A stretch of 36,255 nt of DNA from Saprospiraceae bacterium (lineage in GTDB: Bacteria; Bacteroidota; Bacteroidia; Chitinophagales; JAHQVX01): positions 1 to 36,255 of the forward strand of contig JAHQVX010000144.1 of assembly GCA_019634125.1 (NCBI GenBank), given 5' to 3'. Positions 1-8,188 of this stretch are shown piece by piece; the stretch's first letter is position 1, and every line of letters starts with the position of its first letter. The notes beneath the pieces are model-generated. The model was not told the origin of the DNA. It ran no database searches and saw only the letters and a list, made by a program, of their open reading frames with translations. Made by a program: the position numbers and the translations under genes.

Positions 1-185
1 ACAAAAGCGGGCAACTTATAGTATTCAGTAATGCTTTCGTCCACTTCCTTATGCTCGCCTAAGAAAGGTAAGACCTTAACTTGTGGTTTACCACCTAAGT
101 ATGCGATACTAACTACAATTAATGGAACTAAAAAGACCAGAATACCACAGAGTATTCCGGCCTTTTGATTTTTTGTAAGTGCCAT
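1..185 (-). CDS. SCO1/SenC-family copper chaperone, N-terminal part (cut by window edge)
   Basis: Only the first 61 codons are present; the gene runs off the left edge. The visible protein starts MALTKNQKAG, has one hydrophobic segment at about residues 9-30 (a membrane anchor) and then a short charged stretch. The thioredoxin-like domain and its CxxxC copper site would lie outside the window, so the family call rests on the N-terminal pattern and position. It is the last visible gene of the oxidase operon, 4 bp after the subunit IV gene. SCO proteins deliver copper to the CuA site of oxidase subunit II, which fits this place. Moderately sure. Confidence 0.6.
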   Translation of the reverse strand, partial: MALTKNQKAGILCGILVFLVPLIVVSIAYLGGKPQVKVLPFLGEHKEVDESITEYYKLPAF

Positions 186-189
186 TTAT

Positions 190-528
190 CTAGTTAAATA
201 GGCCTCTTAAATTCTTGATAGAATCACCTTCTATTAAGAAAGCAATAATTCCCCATATAAACAGAACCATAGGTACTAATATAGAAAGGGTTAATGCACG
301 CTTTTCATAGTTCAAGTGCATAAACTCACCTACAATAAAGAATGCTTTTAACAAACTAGCGATGATTAAAAAACCATTTAAAAACAGTTTATGATCACTT
401 CCTAATTTGTAGTACCATACTAAGGCAACTGCTACCTCTACAATGGTAATGATAGACAGCCATAATGTAGCTTTCCAAACAGCCGAAACTTGGCTGTTGT
501 ATTGTTCATCAGTTAAATCGTGTGCCAT
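190..528 (-). CDS. Cytochrome c oxidase subunit IV family protein
   Basis: A 112-residue protein with three predicted membrane helices at about residues 21-40, 48-67 and 78-98, the size and layout of the prokaryotic COX4/CyoD-like family. It would sit in the cytoplasmic membrane as a small non-catalytic subunit of the aa3 oxidase. It lies 9 bp after the second COX3-type gene and 4 bp before the SCO gene. No catalytic residues are expected. The call depends on size, topology and context, since this family is poorly conserved in sequence. Confidence 0.8.
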   Translation of the reverse strand: MAHDLTDEQYNSQVSAVWKATLWLSIITIVEVAVALVWYYKLGSDHKLFLNGFLIIASLLKAFFIVGEFMHLNYEKRALTLSILVPMVLFIWGIIAFLIEGDSIKNLRGLFN

Positions 529-537
529 AATTCTTTT

Positions 538-1329
538 TTATAGGAGGTAAAAACAAAGGAATACAAATACCCATACTAAGTCTACAAAGTGCCAGTACAA
601 GCCCATCTTCTCAATCATCTCATAATCTTTTCTGCGCTGATAAACACCTTTTGCAGTATTGATCCAAGCAATGATATTTAATATAATACCACTAAGAACG
701 TGGAGTCCGTGAAAACCAGTAATAAAGAAAAAGAGATTTGTAAAGTTAACTGGCGCCTTTTTCATTTGACCATTGGCCTGCATTTCAGTGACTTGAGCCT
801 CTGTAAAGAGTCCATCTTCAATTGCTTCTTCTAAGGCAGCTGGAGATAAAGTCAGTGCTTCGCCAGTAGGTGAGAAATCCTTCGGTACAATCTGTAAGGA
901 GTTACGGTCAAACCACATGCCTTCGTGATGCATATGCGACCACTCCCAAGCTTGACAACCAAGGAAAGCAATACCGCCTAAAATTCCAAGTCCCATCCAT
1001 TTGAGCACGCCATTTTTATTCAAACGGTGTCCCTCTTGAACCGCACGTACAACGAATACCGAGCTTAAGATCAAGATAAAGGTCATGATACTTACAAATC
1101 CAAGGGGAACTTTCACCCCATGCAAGAAAGGCATGGCGTTAAAAACTTGGTTCGGGTCGGGCCAAATTGTGCTACTAAAACGAATGAGTCCATAAGTCAC
1201 CAAAAATGTGGTGAATGTAAACGCATCCGATACTAAAAAATACCACATCATAAGCTTGCCGTAGCGCGCTTGAAAGGGTCTATTTCCACCTTTCCAGTCT
1301 ATCTCATGGCTGATATCAGTACTTGCCAT
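538..1329 (-). CDS. Cytochrome c oxidase subunit III family protein (long form)
   Basis: A 263-residue COX3-family membrane protein with about five helices. The conserved helix with FHGLHVLSG (about residues 203-211) and the C-terminal YWHFVDLVWVFVF segment identify the family. Between the third and fourth helices is a hydrophilic insertion of about 70 residues (about 130-197, with EWSHMHHEG at its start and an acidic middle). The preceding paralogue carries only a short loop there. Subunit III stabilises the catalytic core and does not bind the redox centres. It starts 4 bp after the shorter COX3 gene, so the two are tandem, diverged paralogues in one operon. Confidence 0.88.
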   Translation of the reverse strand: MASTDISHEIDWKGGNRPFQARYGKLMMWYFLVSDAFTFTTFLVTYGLIRFSSTIWPDPNQVFNAMPFLHGVKVPLGFVSIMTFILILSSVFVVRAVQEGHRLNKNGVLKWMGLGILGGIAFLGCQAWEWSHMHHEGMWFDRNSLQIVPKDFSPTGEALTLSPAALEEAIEDGLFTEAQVTEMQANGQMKKAPVNFTNLFFFITGFHGLHVLSGIILNIIAWINTAKGVYQRRKDYEMIEKMGLYWHFVDLVWVFVFLCFYLL

Positions 1330-1333
1330 TATT

Positions 1334-1942
1334 CTATTTATTTATTAAAAAGAAGATGAGTAAATAAATCCACAGGACATCAACAAAATGCCAATACGTG
1401 GACAATAAATCCATCCGAATACCTTTATTCGGTTCAATATTTTTCACAATTGAAGTTGCTGGATCTTTGAACACAAAGAACGAACGATATAATGCAATAG
1501 CCATCAAAAAAAGGCCTCCAGCTAAGTGGAGCATATGCCAGCCACTAATTATGTATACAAATGAACCTGCTGGGTTGGCATCTTCGCCACCCATAAATAC
1601 TTTCATGTCTTTCATCGCTTGCCACCCAAAGTATTGCAATACTGCAAATCCTAACCCAAGAATGAATGTAAGGGTCAAAAGATTGCGAAAGCGATCATAT
1701 TGATCGTGTTTATAGGCATGGTTAGCATAAATCATAGTGATACTGCTTAACACGATGACTGCAGTGCTAATGTAGAAGGTTATCGGAAGATTAAACTCCA
1801 ACCAATCTGACTGGGCACGGCGAACAATATAAGCACTGGTAAAGCCCGCAAAGGCCATGAACATAGAGATCATACCTAGCCAGAGCGCAAAACGTTGCGC
1901 AAAGAACTTTTTCGGCTGGGGTGGTATCATATCTACTGCCAT
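1334..1942 (-). CDS. Cytochrome c oxidase subunit III family protein (short form)
   Basis: A 202-residue COX3-family protein with five predicted helices at about residues 17-38, 54-73, 88-108, 127-150 and 181-200. The motifs WHMLHLAGG (about 134-142) and YWHFVDVLWIY near the C-terminus are typical of subunit III. The five-helix form is common when subunit III lacks the first two helices found in seven-helix relatives. It begins 2 bp after cyoE and is followed 4 bp later by a second, longer COX3 gene. Both presumably belong to the same aa3 oxidase. Confidence 0.88.
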   Translation of the reverse strand: MAVDMIPPQPKKFFAQRFALWLGMISMFMAFAGFTSAYIVRRAQSDWLEFNLPITFYISTAVIVLSSITMIYANHAYKHDQYDRFRNLLTLTFILGLGFAVLQYFGWQAMKDMKVFMGGEDANPAGSFVYIISGWHMLHLAGGLFLMAIALYRSFFVFKDPATSIVKNIEPNKGIRMDLLSTYWHFVDVLWIYLLIFFLINK

Positions 1943-1944
1943 AA

Positions 1945-2832
1945 CTAACCAATTACTAATGCGGTAAAGACTACCGGTAAATATAAAAAAGAAGCATACA
2001 TCAGCTGCTTCGCATGAACATCATCTTTGTTCCTGAGTAAACGAATGGCAGGAACCATATAAAACACCGCAGCAATAGCACAAACTAAAGCAACAGTTAG
2101 TGAAATCATTTCAAAATAGAAGGGTACAAATGCCAAGAAAGCTAAAGCCAAACAGTAAATTATTGACTGGATAGGCATGTTATTCGTCTTCTCGCCATCG
2201 GGTAGTAACTTATAACCTGCTTTTTTGTAATCTTCAAAGGCCAACCAAGCAATGGCCCAGAAATGCGGGAATTGCCAAAGGAATTGAAAACTAAACAAGA
2301 CCCAAGCTTCAAAAGTTAAACCTCCTGTAGCTGCTGCCCAACCAATCATTGGAGGTAGAGCACCAGGAATTGCTCCAATAAACACAGCTAAAGGAGAGAA
2401 ACGCTTCATTGGTGTGTAAATGAAGGCATAAACAAACAAAGACAAAGCACCTAATAGTGAAGCAATAGGATTAAAAAACATCCACAAAATCACTAAACCG
2501 AGTAATCCAGAAATACCTGCGATCAACCAGGCTTCCATAACACCTACTCGGCCATTTGGAATAGGTCGGTTTTGAGTTCGCTTCATCAGCTTATCAAAAT
2601 CACGTTCCAATATCTGATTAATGGTATTGGATGACATGGTGACTAAAAAACCACCCAGGAATAACCAAACCAAACTAGAAGCAGCTGCAGTACCCGCAAA
2701 GATATACCCCATAATTGCTGAAAACACTACGATGAGGTTTAGGCGCATTTTAGCCAATACCATGTAGTCTTTTAGCTTAGCGGCTAAAAGGGAAGCAATG
2801 GATATATTTTGATATGTCTGTTTATTCGACAT
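1945..2832 (-). CDS. cyoE: Protoheme IX farnesyltransferase (haem O synthase)
   Basis: A 295-residue polytopic UbiA-family prenyltransferase. It adds a farnesyl group to haem B to make haem O, the precursor of the haem A used by the oxidase. The prenyl-diphosphate/Mg site is seen at residues 72-90, with D78, D80, R85 and R89 in the DFDKLMKRTQNRP segment. The start codon lies inside the end of ctaD (11-bp overlap), which suggests coupled translation of the oxidase core and its cofactor enzyme. Also called ctaB. No haem A synthase (CtaA) gene is visible in this window. Confidence 0.93.
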   Translation of the reverse strand: MSNKQTYQNISIASLLAAKLKDYMVLAKMRLNLIVVFSAIMGYIFAGTAAASSLVWLFLGGFLVTMSSNTINQILERDFDKLMKRTQNRPIPNGRVGVMEAWLIAGISGLLGLVILWMFFNPIASLLGALSLFVYAFIYTPMKRFSPLAVFIGAIPGALPPMIGWAAATGGLTFEAWVLFSFQFLWQFPHFWAIAWLAFEDYKKAGYKLLPDGEKTNNMPIQSIIYCLALAFLAFVPFYFEMISLTVALVCAIAAVFYMVPAIRLLRNKDDVHAKQLMYASFLYLPVVFTALVIG

Positions 2833-4681
2833 GTTTTACTTCAGCATTGGTTGATGAAGAAGTTGCAGTTACTTGTTCTACAGTATGCTCTTGTCCTACA
2901 GGAACTGTTTGAGGCATGTACTCATACCCATCTTTCCCATACTCATAAGCACCTCTATGTACTTCAGGAATCGCTCCAGGCCAGTTTCCGTGGATTGGCT
3001 CGATAGACGCCGTCCACTCGAGTGAGTTTGATCTCCAAGGGTTTTTCTCCTTCATCTTACGTCCTCTCCAAATGCTATTGAAGAAGTTGTAGATGAATAA
3101 AAACTGAGCAAATACTGAGATAATGGCACCAATCGTAATGATCTTATTCACATCATCGAACTGGCTAGAGAATTCAAACGCATCAAATCTATAGTAACGT
3201 CTAGGTACACCACCTAGTCCTAACCAGTGCATCGGTCCGAAAACCAAGTAAGCACCGAGGAAAGTGATAAAGAAATGGATATAACCCAGTGTTCTATTCA
3301 TGTATCTTGAATACATCTTAGGGAACCAGTGATAAACCCCTGCAAATGTTCCGAAGAAGGCAGCAACACCCATTACAATGTGGAAGTGAGCTACTACGAA
3401 ATAAGTATCATGCAGGTGAAGATCTAGGAAGTTCGTCCCTAAGTAAATTCCAGTAAGACCACCACTAATGAAAAGCGACACAAAACCCAATGCAAATAAC
3501 ATCGCAGGAGTGAGTCGAATATTTCCTTTCCAGAGGGTGGTTAACCAGTTGAAGACCTTTATGGCTGATGGAACAGCAATCAATAACGTAAAGATGGTGA
3601 ACACAACTCCCAGTGAAGGGTTCATTCCAGTAACGAACATGTGGTGTGCCCAAACTAAGAAACCAATAATGGTAATAGCTAGGATGGAATAAACCATGGC
3701 GCTATACCCGAAAATTGGCTTACGAGAATTTGTGGATAGGATATGTGATACAATACCCATCGCCGGAAGAATGATAATATATACTTCTGGGTGCCCTAAG
3801 AACCAAAATAAGTGTTGGAATAATATAGGGTTACCACCTACGTTAGGCATGACTTCTCCCGCACTAGAAATAATATCGGATAAGAAGAAGCTTGTACCAA
3901 AGTTTCGATCGAATAACATTAATACTCCTGCTGCTAAGAGCACTGGGAATGAAAGTAATCCGATAATAGCAGTAAAAAAGAACGCCCAAACAGTAAGTGG
4001 CATACGCTTGAACGACATTCCTTTCGTACGCATGTTGATCACAGTCGAAATATAGTTCAGCCCACCGAGTAATACGGAGATAATGAATAAAGAAATAGAG
4101 ATTAACCAGTAGTCTACCCCAGCTTGAGATCCTTTCGCAGCCCATGGTAATGCGTTAAGTGGTGGATAGGCAGTCCAACCACCACTAGCAGCTCCAGTAG
4201 GGAGAAAGAAAGAAAGTAGCATTACAAATCCGGACAAAAAGAAGAACCAGTATGACAGCATGTTCATGAATGGAGAAGCCATATCACGAGCGCCTAACTG
4301 AAGTGGAATAAGTAAGTTACTAAAGGTTCCACTTAATCCAGCGGTTAATACGAAGAATACCAAGATGGTTCCGTGCATGGTCACCAATTGGTAATAAAAG
4401 TCTGCGGAAATTTGGCCACCTTCTGCCCATTTACCAAATAAACGTTCCAAGAATGGGAATGTTTGGTCTGGGTAAGCCAGTTGAATACGGAATAAAACAG
4501 ACATTAAACCAGCAATAACTGCCCAAATAATTCCTGTTATTAGGAATTGTTTAGCGATCATTTTATGATCTTGACTGAAGACGTACTTTGTGATAAAAGA
4601 CTCTTCGTGGTGGTGATCATGATGGTGATCATCATGTACATGATGATCGGTGTGTACTTCGTGCTCGGTATGCGTTTGCAT
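2822..4681 (-). CDS. ctaD: Cytochrome c oxidase subunit I (aa3 type)
   Basis: A 619-residue haem-copper oxidase catalytic subunit with 12 or more helices. It holds haem a, haem a3 and CuB and reduces oxygen while pumping protons. Near residue 297 is GHPEVY, giving a CuB histidine, the cross-linked tyrosine and the helix-VI glutamate of A1-type oxidases. WAHHMFVTGMNP follows with further CuB histidines, and HDTYFVVAHFHIVMG near residue 427 holds the haem a3 and a ligands. The N-terminus is unusual: 12 histidines occur within the first 26 residues, before the first helix. It starts 15 bp after ctaC and overlaps cyoE by 11 bp. The start was chosen because this His-rich segment is continuous with the frame and the next ATG is far inside. 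Confidence 0.97.
   Translation of the reverse strand: MQTHTEHEVHTDHHVHDDHHHDHHHEESFITKYVFSQDHKMIAKQFLITGIIWAVIAGLMSVLFRIQLAYPDQTFPFLERLFGKWAEGGQISADFYYQLVTMHGTILVFFVLTAGLSGTFSNLLIPLQLGARDMASPFMNMLSYWFFFLSGFVMLLSFFLPTGAASGGWTAYPPLNALPWAAKGSQAGVDYWLISISLFIISVLLGGLNYISTVINMRTKGMSFKRMPLTVWAFFFTAIIGLLSFPVLLAAGVLMLFDRNFGTSFFLSDIISSAGEVMPNVGGNPILFQHLFWFLGHPEVYIIILPAMGIVSHILSTNSRKPIFGYSAMVYSILAITIIGFLVWAHHMFVTGMNPSLGVVFTIFTLLIAVPSAIKVFNWLTTLWKGNIRLTPAMLFALGFVSLFISGGLTGIYLGTNFLDLHLHDTYFVVAHFHIVMGVAAFFGTFAGVYHWFPKMYSRYMNRTLGYIHFFITFLGAYLVFGPMHWLGLGGVPRRYYRFDAFEFSSQFDDVNKIITIGAIISVFAQFLFIYNFFNSIWRGRKMKEKNPWRSNSLEWTASIEPIHGNWPGAIPEVHRGAYEYGKDGYEYMPQTVPVGQEHTVEQVTATSSSTNAEVKHVE
4627..4648. repeat. 22-bp perfect palindrome inside ctaD
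   Basis: An 11-bp arm, GATCATCATGT, is followed directly by its exact reverse complement, with no spacer. It lies in the codons for the His/Asp-rich N-terminus of CtaD. Alternating GAT, CAT and ATC triplets tend to create such symmetry, so low-complexity coding is a sufficient explanation, although the perfect match over 22 bp is notable. Confidence 0.8.
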
Positions 4682-4696
4682 AGTTGCTATTTCTTT

Positions 4697-5767
4697 TTAA
4701 TTCAAAACTGTTTCTTCACTATCAGCACCTTGCATAGCAAGATTCTTTTCTTTTTCTAGTTTATCTAGAAGTGGTTGGTAGTAGATGGCTTTCGCCGTGG
4801 CTTGCGAAGCAAGCCATTCGTCGTATTCCTCTTGACTAACCACTCGTAATACTTTTTTCATGTTCCAATGTCCTGTCCCACAAAGCTCTGCACAAGCAAT
4901 CTCATACTCGAAATCAGGATCACCTAATTTCTCTCGCATCTGTGCGGTAGTCACATCTGGTTTGATTTTTATCCGTGTCGGAACTCCTGGAACAGCGTCC
5001 ATCTTGATTCTGAAATTCGGCAAATAAAAATCATGTAACACATCCAATGCATTTATATCGAATGCAATTTCCTGATTCACAGGAACAACAATTTCATCTG
5101 GATAAATATCATCATAGCCTTCCGCGTCTGTTGGATCAAGTCCTAAAAGGTTTTGAATTCCAAACTCTTTACCCCACTTACGAATATCACGATCTCCAAA
5201 TTCACCGTCGTCTCCAGCGTAGTTAATCATCCACTTGAACTGCATACCTGTAATTCGAATGTGCATCGCATCTTCGGAAGGAGGTGAAGTGGCTTTAATC
5301 CACTTACCAAGACCAAGTCCCACCAAGGCAATCATAACCACTGCAGGAACAACAGTCCAAATCATTTCAAGTTTGATACTCTCCGGGAAATAGAAGCCTA
5401 CCCGACCTTTTTTATAACTGTACTTGTAGACAAACCAAAATAATAAGGCGTGCGTAATAAAGAAGATCAATACAATAGGTGGCGAGAAAACAATGTAAAA
5501 CAACCAATCCCAATCTCTACCAAGTTCAGAAGAAGCTTCTGGTAAAAAGCGTGGTTGTTGGTTGAAATACGACCATGTAATTAAGCCAACGAATAATAAT
5601 CCGCTTACAATGAATAACAATGCGAGGTTCGTAGAAGACTCTTCTTCTGCTTTTTCAGGATCTTTCTTCAAGTTGGTGATCATGTCGCCCAACTTGGCTA
5701 TTTGCGCCATCACGATAACGATGGTTGCAATAACAAAAAGTACTATTAGAAAATTATTAAAACTCAT
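4697..5767 (-). CDS. ctaC: Cytochrome c oxidase subunit II (CuA protein)
   Basis: A 356-residue subunit II. It receives electrons at the binuclear CuA centre and passes them to CtaD. The CuA ligands are visible: H in VLHDFYLP, then CAELCGTGHWNM at about residues 292-303, giving the C-x3-C-x3-H-x2-M pattern. About four hydrophobic segments are seen (about 5-24, 48-66, 91-115 and 132-155); the first pair is extra relative to the usual two-helix hairpin. The C-terminus is a charged helix (LLDKLEKEKN) with no CxxCH, so this is not a caa3-type subunit with a fused cytochrome c. It lies 9 bp after actF and 15 bp before ctaD. Confidence 0.96.
   Translation of the reverse strand: MSFNNFLIVLFVIATIVIVMAQIAKLGDMITNLKKDPEKAEEESSTNLALLFIVSGLLFVGLITWSYFNQQPRFLPEASSELGRDWDWLFYIVFSPPIVLIFFITHALLFWFVYKYSYKKGRVGFYFPESIKLEMIWTVVPAVVMIALVGLGLGKWIKATSPPSEDAMHIRITGMQFKWMINYAGDDGEFGDRDIRKWGKEFGIQNLLGLDPTDAEGYDDIYPDEIVVPVNQEIAFDINALDVLHDFYLPNFRIKMDAVPGVPTRIKIKPDVTTAQMREKLGDPDFEYEIACAELCGTGHWNMKKVLRVVSQEEYDEWLASQATAKAIYYQPLLDKLEKEKNLAMQGADSEETVLN
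4798..4816. repeat. Perfect hairpin (8-bp arms, GAA loop) inside ctaC
   Basis: TGGCTTGC, then GAA, then GCAAGCCA: an exact 8-bp inverted repeat with a three-base centre, in codons near the 3' end of ctaC. On its own this is near the chance level for 36 kb, but it has the same GAA centre as other hairpins in the window. Confidence 0.6.
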
Positions 5768-5776
5768 TTACGCTTT

Positions 5777-6976
5777 TTAAATATGGTGTTCAACACTTTC
5801 TCTTTCAAATGGGTGATTTAGCGGAACAATATTCGCTTTTGTAAGTGCCCAAAGGGTTACAAAAATGAAAATTCCAGCATACATCAACATAGCTCCAATC
5901 TCAGTAATACCAATACTTTGAACAATGTGCTCATGTTTATGGTGACTTAAGAACTTATCTGCTCCAGGACGAATCATTAAGAAGAAATCGATCCAGTGGC
6001 CTAACAAAATTACACATGAAACAAACATTAAAGTATTCAAGTTTCTTTTCGCATCTCTAGACATCAATACGATTAATGGAATCAAGAAATTCAAAATCAA
6101 TGAGAAGAAAAACAAGAATCCGTGATTGTCATATAAATATCTAAAGTGCACCGTTTCTTCCGGAATGTTGGCATACCAAATCAACATGTGCTGTGAAAAC
6201 CATAGGTATGTCCAAAACACACTAAATGCAAACAGAAACTTCCCTAAATCGTGGAAGTGGTTCATATTCACTCGTGGTAGATAGCCTTGACGCTTTAAAA
6301 AGATAAGAATCAACGTCATTACTGCAATTCCTGACACCAATGAACTGGCAAATAAGTACCAACCGTATAAAGTAGAATACCAGTGTGGTTCTGTACTCAT
6401 AACCCAGTGCCAAGTAGATACAGAATTCATTACAGCGAAAAAGAAACAGAAAACTGCAGAGATAACAAGTGATTTATTAAAAATACGGTAATCACCTGTT
6501 TCATCCAACTTTACAGAGTTACGGCGAAGTAAGTAAAACATTCCGCCCATCGCTGCTAACCAACCTAGGGTAAACAAGATGAACATTTTACTATTCAACC
6601 ACCATTGTTTCACTTGAAGTAAGCCATCTTGCTCAATAACGTGATGATCGGTCCACTCATAAATGTGTTTGCCACCTAGTACAAAAATCACCAAAATCAT
6701 GATGATTCCAGGCACTATAAAATGCCCCATAGCTTCTGGAATTCGCTTAATAAGTGTATGCCATCCAGAATACCCTAAACCGAATGCCGCTACAAAAAAT
6801 CCTCCAATGAGTGCAATCCAAGTAAAGAATAAGTTGTTGAATAAGATACTGGTCCAAGCACGTTGTGCAGTATGCTCAGTGGTAAATGCTCCTAAGAGAA
6901 ATAAGACTAAGCCTGCAACAGCAAGGATGCCTGCAAACGTTTTCGCTTTATTTCCAAATACAAATCGTTGTTCCAT
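5777..6976 (-). CDS. actF: Alternative complex III subunit ActF (integral membrane quinol oxidoreductase subunit)
   Basis: A 399-residue protein with about ten membrane helices. It is the NrfD-related partner of ActC in alternative complex III, the menaquinol-oxidising complex that replaces bc1. It binds no haem or metal as far as can be seen. It matches the family in length, in position after actE, and in segments such as HWVMSTEPHWYSTLYGWY and FWTYLWFSQHMLIWYANIPEE. The gene starts 22 bp after actE and ends 9 bp before ctaC, linking the complex III genes to the oxidase genes in one operon. The precise role of its helices in quinol binding or proton movement is not shown by the sequence. Confidence 0.93.
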   Translation of the reverse strand: MEQRFVFGNKAKTFAGILAVAGLVLFLLGAFTTEHTAQRAWTSILFNNLFFTWIALIGGFFVAAFGLGYSGWHTLIKRIPEAMGHFIVPGIIMILVIFVLGGKHIYEWTDHHVIEQDGLLQVKQWWLNSKMFILFTLGWLAAMGGMFYLLRRNSVKLDETGDYRIFNKSLVISAVFCFFFAVMNSVSTWHWVMSTEPHWYSTLYGWYLFASSLVSGIAVMTLILIFLKRQGYLPRVNMNHFHDLGKFLFAFSVFWTYLWFSQHMLIWYANIPEETVHFRYLYDNHGFLFFFSLILNFLIPLIVLMSRDAKRNLNTLMFVSCVILLGHWIDFFLMIRPGADKFLSHHKHEHIVQSIGITEIGAMLMYAGIFIFVTLWALTKANIVPLNHPFERESVEHHI

Positions 6977-6998
6977 AATTGACTTTCTCTGTCGCTAG

Positions 6999-7619
6999 TT
7001 ATTTTGAAGCTGTTTGACTACCATCGGCAGTTGTAGCTGTATTCGCGTTATTTAATGATTTCACGTAATGCACCAATCGCCATCTATCATCATAGGCAAT
7101 TTGAGAAGCATAAGCCCCCATATTCCCTTTGCCGTAATTGATTACGTGGAATATTCTTCCTGAAGTCCACTCTCCGGTTGGTGCCGTAAAATTGATCGGT
7201 GGAGCTGCTAAGTTGTAATTACTTCCAAGGACAGCTGTACCTTCTCCATCTCCTTTAGGCCCGTGACAAGGCGTACAATAAATGGAGTAGACTTCCTTTC
7301 CTCTTGCTAAAGCTTCGTCAGTAAGCGCTAATGGATTTTCATCGCTGGCTGTAGCTAACGTATAGCCTTCGGGAGTATCATCCCCATGGTATACTTTCTG
7401 ACCTCTAGCGATAGATCCTTTTGCAGGCTCTAAAGCAGTATAGCCATCTTCAAACGCCGTATTATCTTTTACCTTAGTATAGGTCTCATAGGCTTTTGAG
7501 TGGGCCATATCTGGTGCGTATTCTCTACCTGGCTTCGAGTAATCTCGTTTACAGGTCACCATCACTATTACTGCTAGTAGTACAGGAGCTAAATATTTTG
7601 CTATTTCGATAGGTTTCAT
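6999..7619 (-). CDS. actE: Alternative complex III monohaem cytochrome c subunit ActE
   Basis: A 206-residue cytochrome c subunit. A hydrophobic segment at residues 9-22 ends in VMVTC, so C23 may be a lipidated lipoprotein cysteine; T at -1 and M at -3 make the lipobox a weak match. The haem site is CTPCH at residues 115-119, and a methionine in GNMGAYAS near residue 169 is the likely second haem ligand. The ATG at 7619 is preferred over an in-frame TTG 12 bp upstream because MKPIEIAK gives a normal signal sequence. The protein would be membrane-anchored in the periplasm and carry electrons within or out of the complex. The gene sits between actD and actF. Confidence 0.92.
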   Translation of the reverse strand: MKPIEIAKYLAPVLLAVIVMVTCKRDYSKPGREYAPDMAHSKAYETYTKVKDNTAFEDGYTALEPAKGSIARGQKVYHGDDTPEGYTLATASDENPLALTDEALARGKEVYSIYCTPCHGPKGDGEGTAVLGSNYNLAAPPINFTAPTGEWTSGRIFHVINYGKGNMGAYASQIAYDDRWRLVHYVKSLNNANTATTADGSQTASK

Positions 7620-7634
7620 GCTAAATATCAAATT

Positions 7635-8186
7635 TTATCTTAAAGCCAAAAGTTTAGAAGCCTCTGTTTCTGCTTCTTTTAACTCTATAGCACCATTTTT
7701 TTCAAGTAATCCTTTCACTTCATTCACGTCTGAATCGTCCATTTTAGCCATATCGAATGTAATGGCGAACATGTGATCGGTTAGTCGTTCATCGATAACA
7801 ATTGGTTTCTTCCCAGGGAATAATGTATTTCGAATAATAAAAGCGAAGAACATGCTCACAGCTGCTGATAATACAGTGACCTCGAATGTAATCGGAATCC
7901 AAGCCAAGATTGAATTAGAAGGTTTCCCTCCCCAGTTGATTGGCCAGCTAATATTGGTCACGTAGAAAATGAAGCTTAGCGCGAACAAACAACCGAACAG
8001 TCCCATCCAAAAGCCACCAACGTGCAATTTCGATTCTTTCATTCCAAGTGCTTCTTCAAATCCGTGCACTGGAAAAGGCATAAATGCGTCATCAATTCGA
8101 ATCCCTTCTGATCGAATGGCTTTAATCGCCTTCAAAAAGACGGCATCATCATCAAACATGCCTACTAAAACCTTTTTGGTATCCAT
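7635..8186 (-). CDS. actD: Alternative complex III subunit ActD (DUF3341 family)
   Basis: A 183-residue protein with two membrane helices at about residues 58-80 and 95-120, flanked by soluble ends. This is the usual layout of the DUF3341/ActD family. It has no cofactor motif and is a structural membrane subunit. The N-terminal soluble part begins MDTKKVLVGMFDDDAVFLKA, typical of the family. It starts 2 bp after actC and ends 15 bp before actE. The call is secure from family pattern and gene order. Confidence 0.92.
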   Translation of the reverse strand: MDTKKVLVGMFDDDAVFLKAIKAIRSEGIRIDDAFMPFPVHGFEEALGMKESKLHVGGFWMGLFGCLFALSFIFYVTNISWPINWGGKPSNSILAWIPITFEVTVLSAAVSMFFAFIIRNTLFPGKKPIVIDERLTDHMFAITFDMAKMDDSDVNEVKGLLEKNGAIELKEAETEASKLLALR

Positions 8187-8188
8187 AG

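Noticed and set aside
2769-2790. An 8-bp inverted repeat (CTTTTAGC/GCTAAAAG, 6-nt loop) in cyoE
   Set aside because: About three repeats of this quality are expected by chance in 36 kb.
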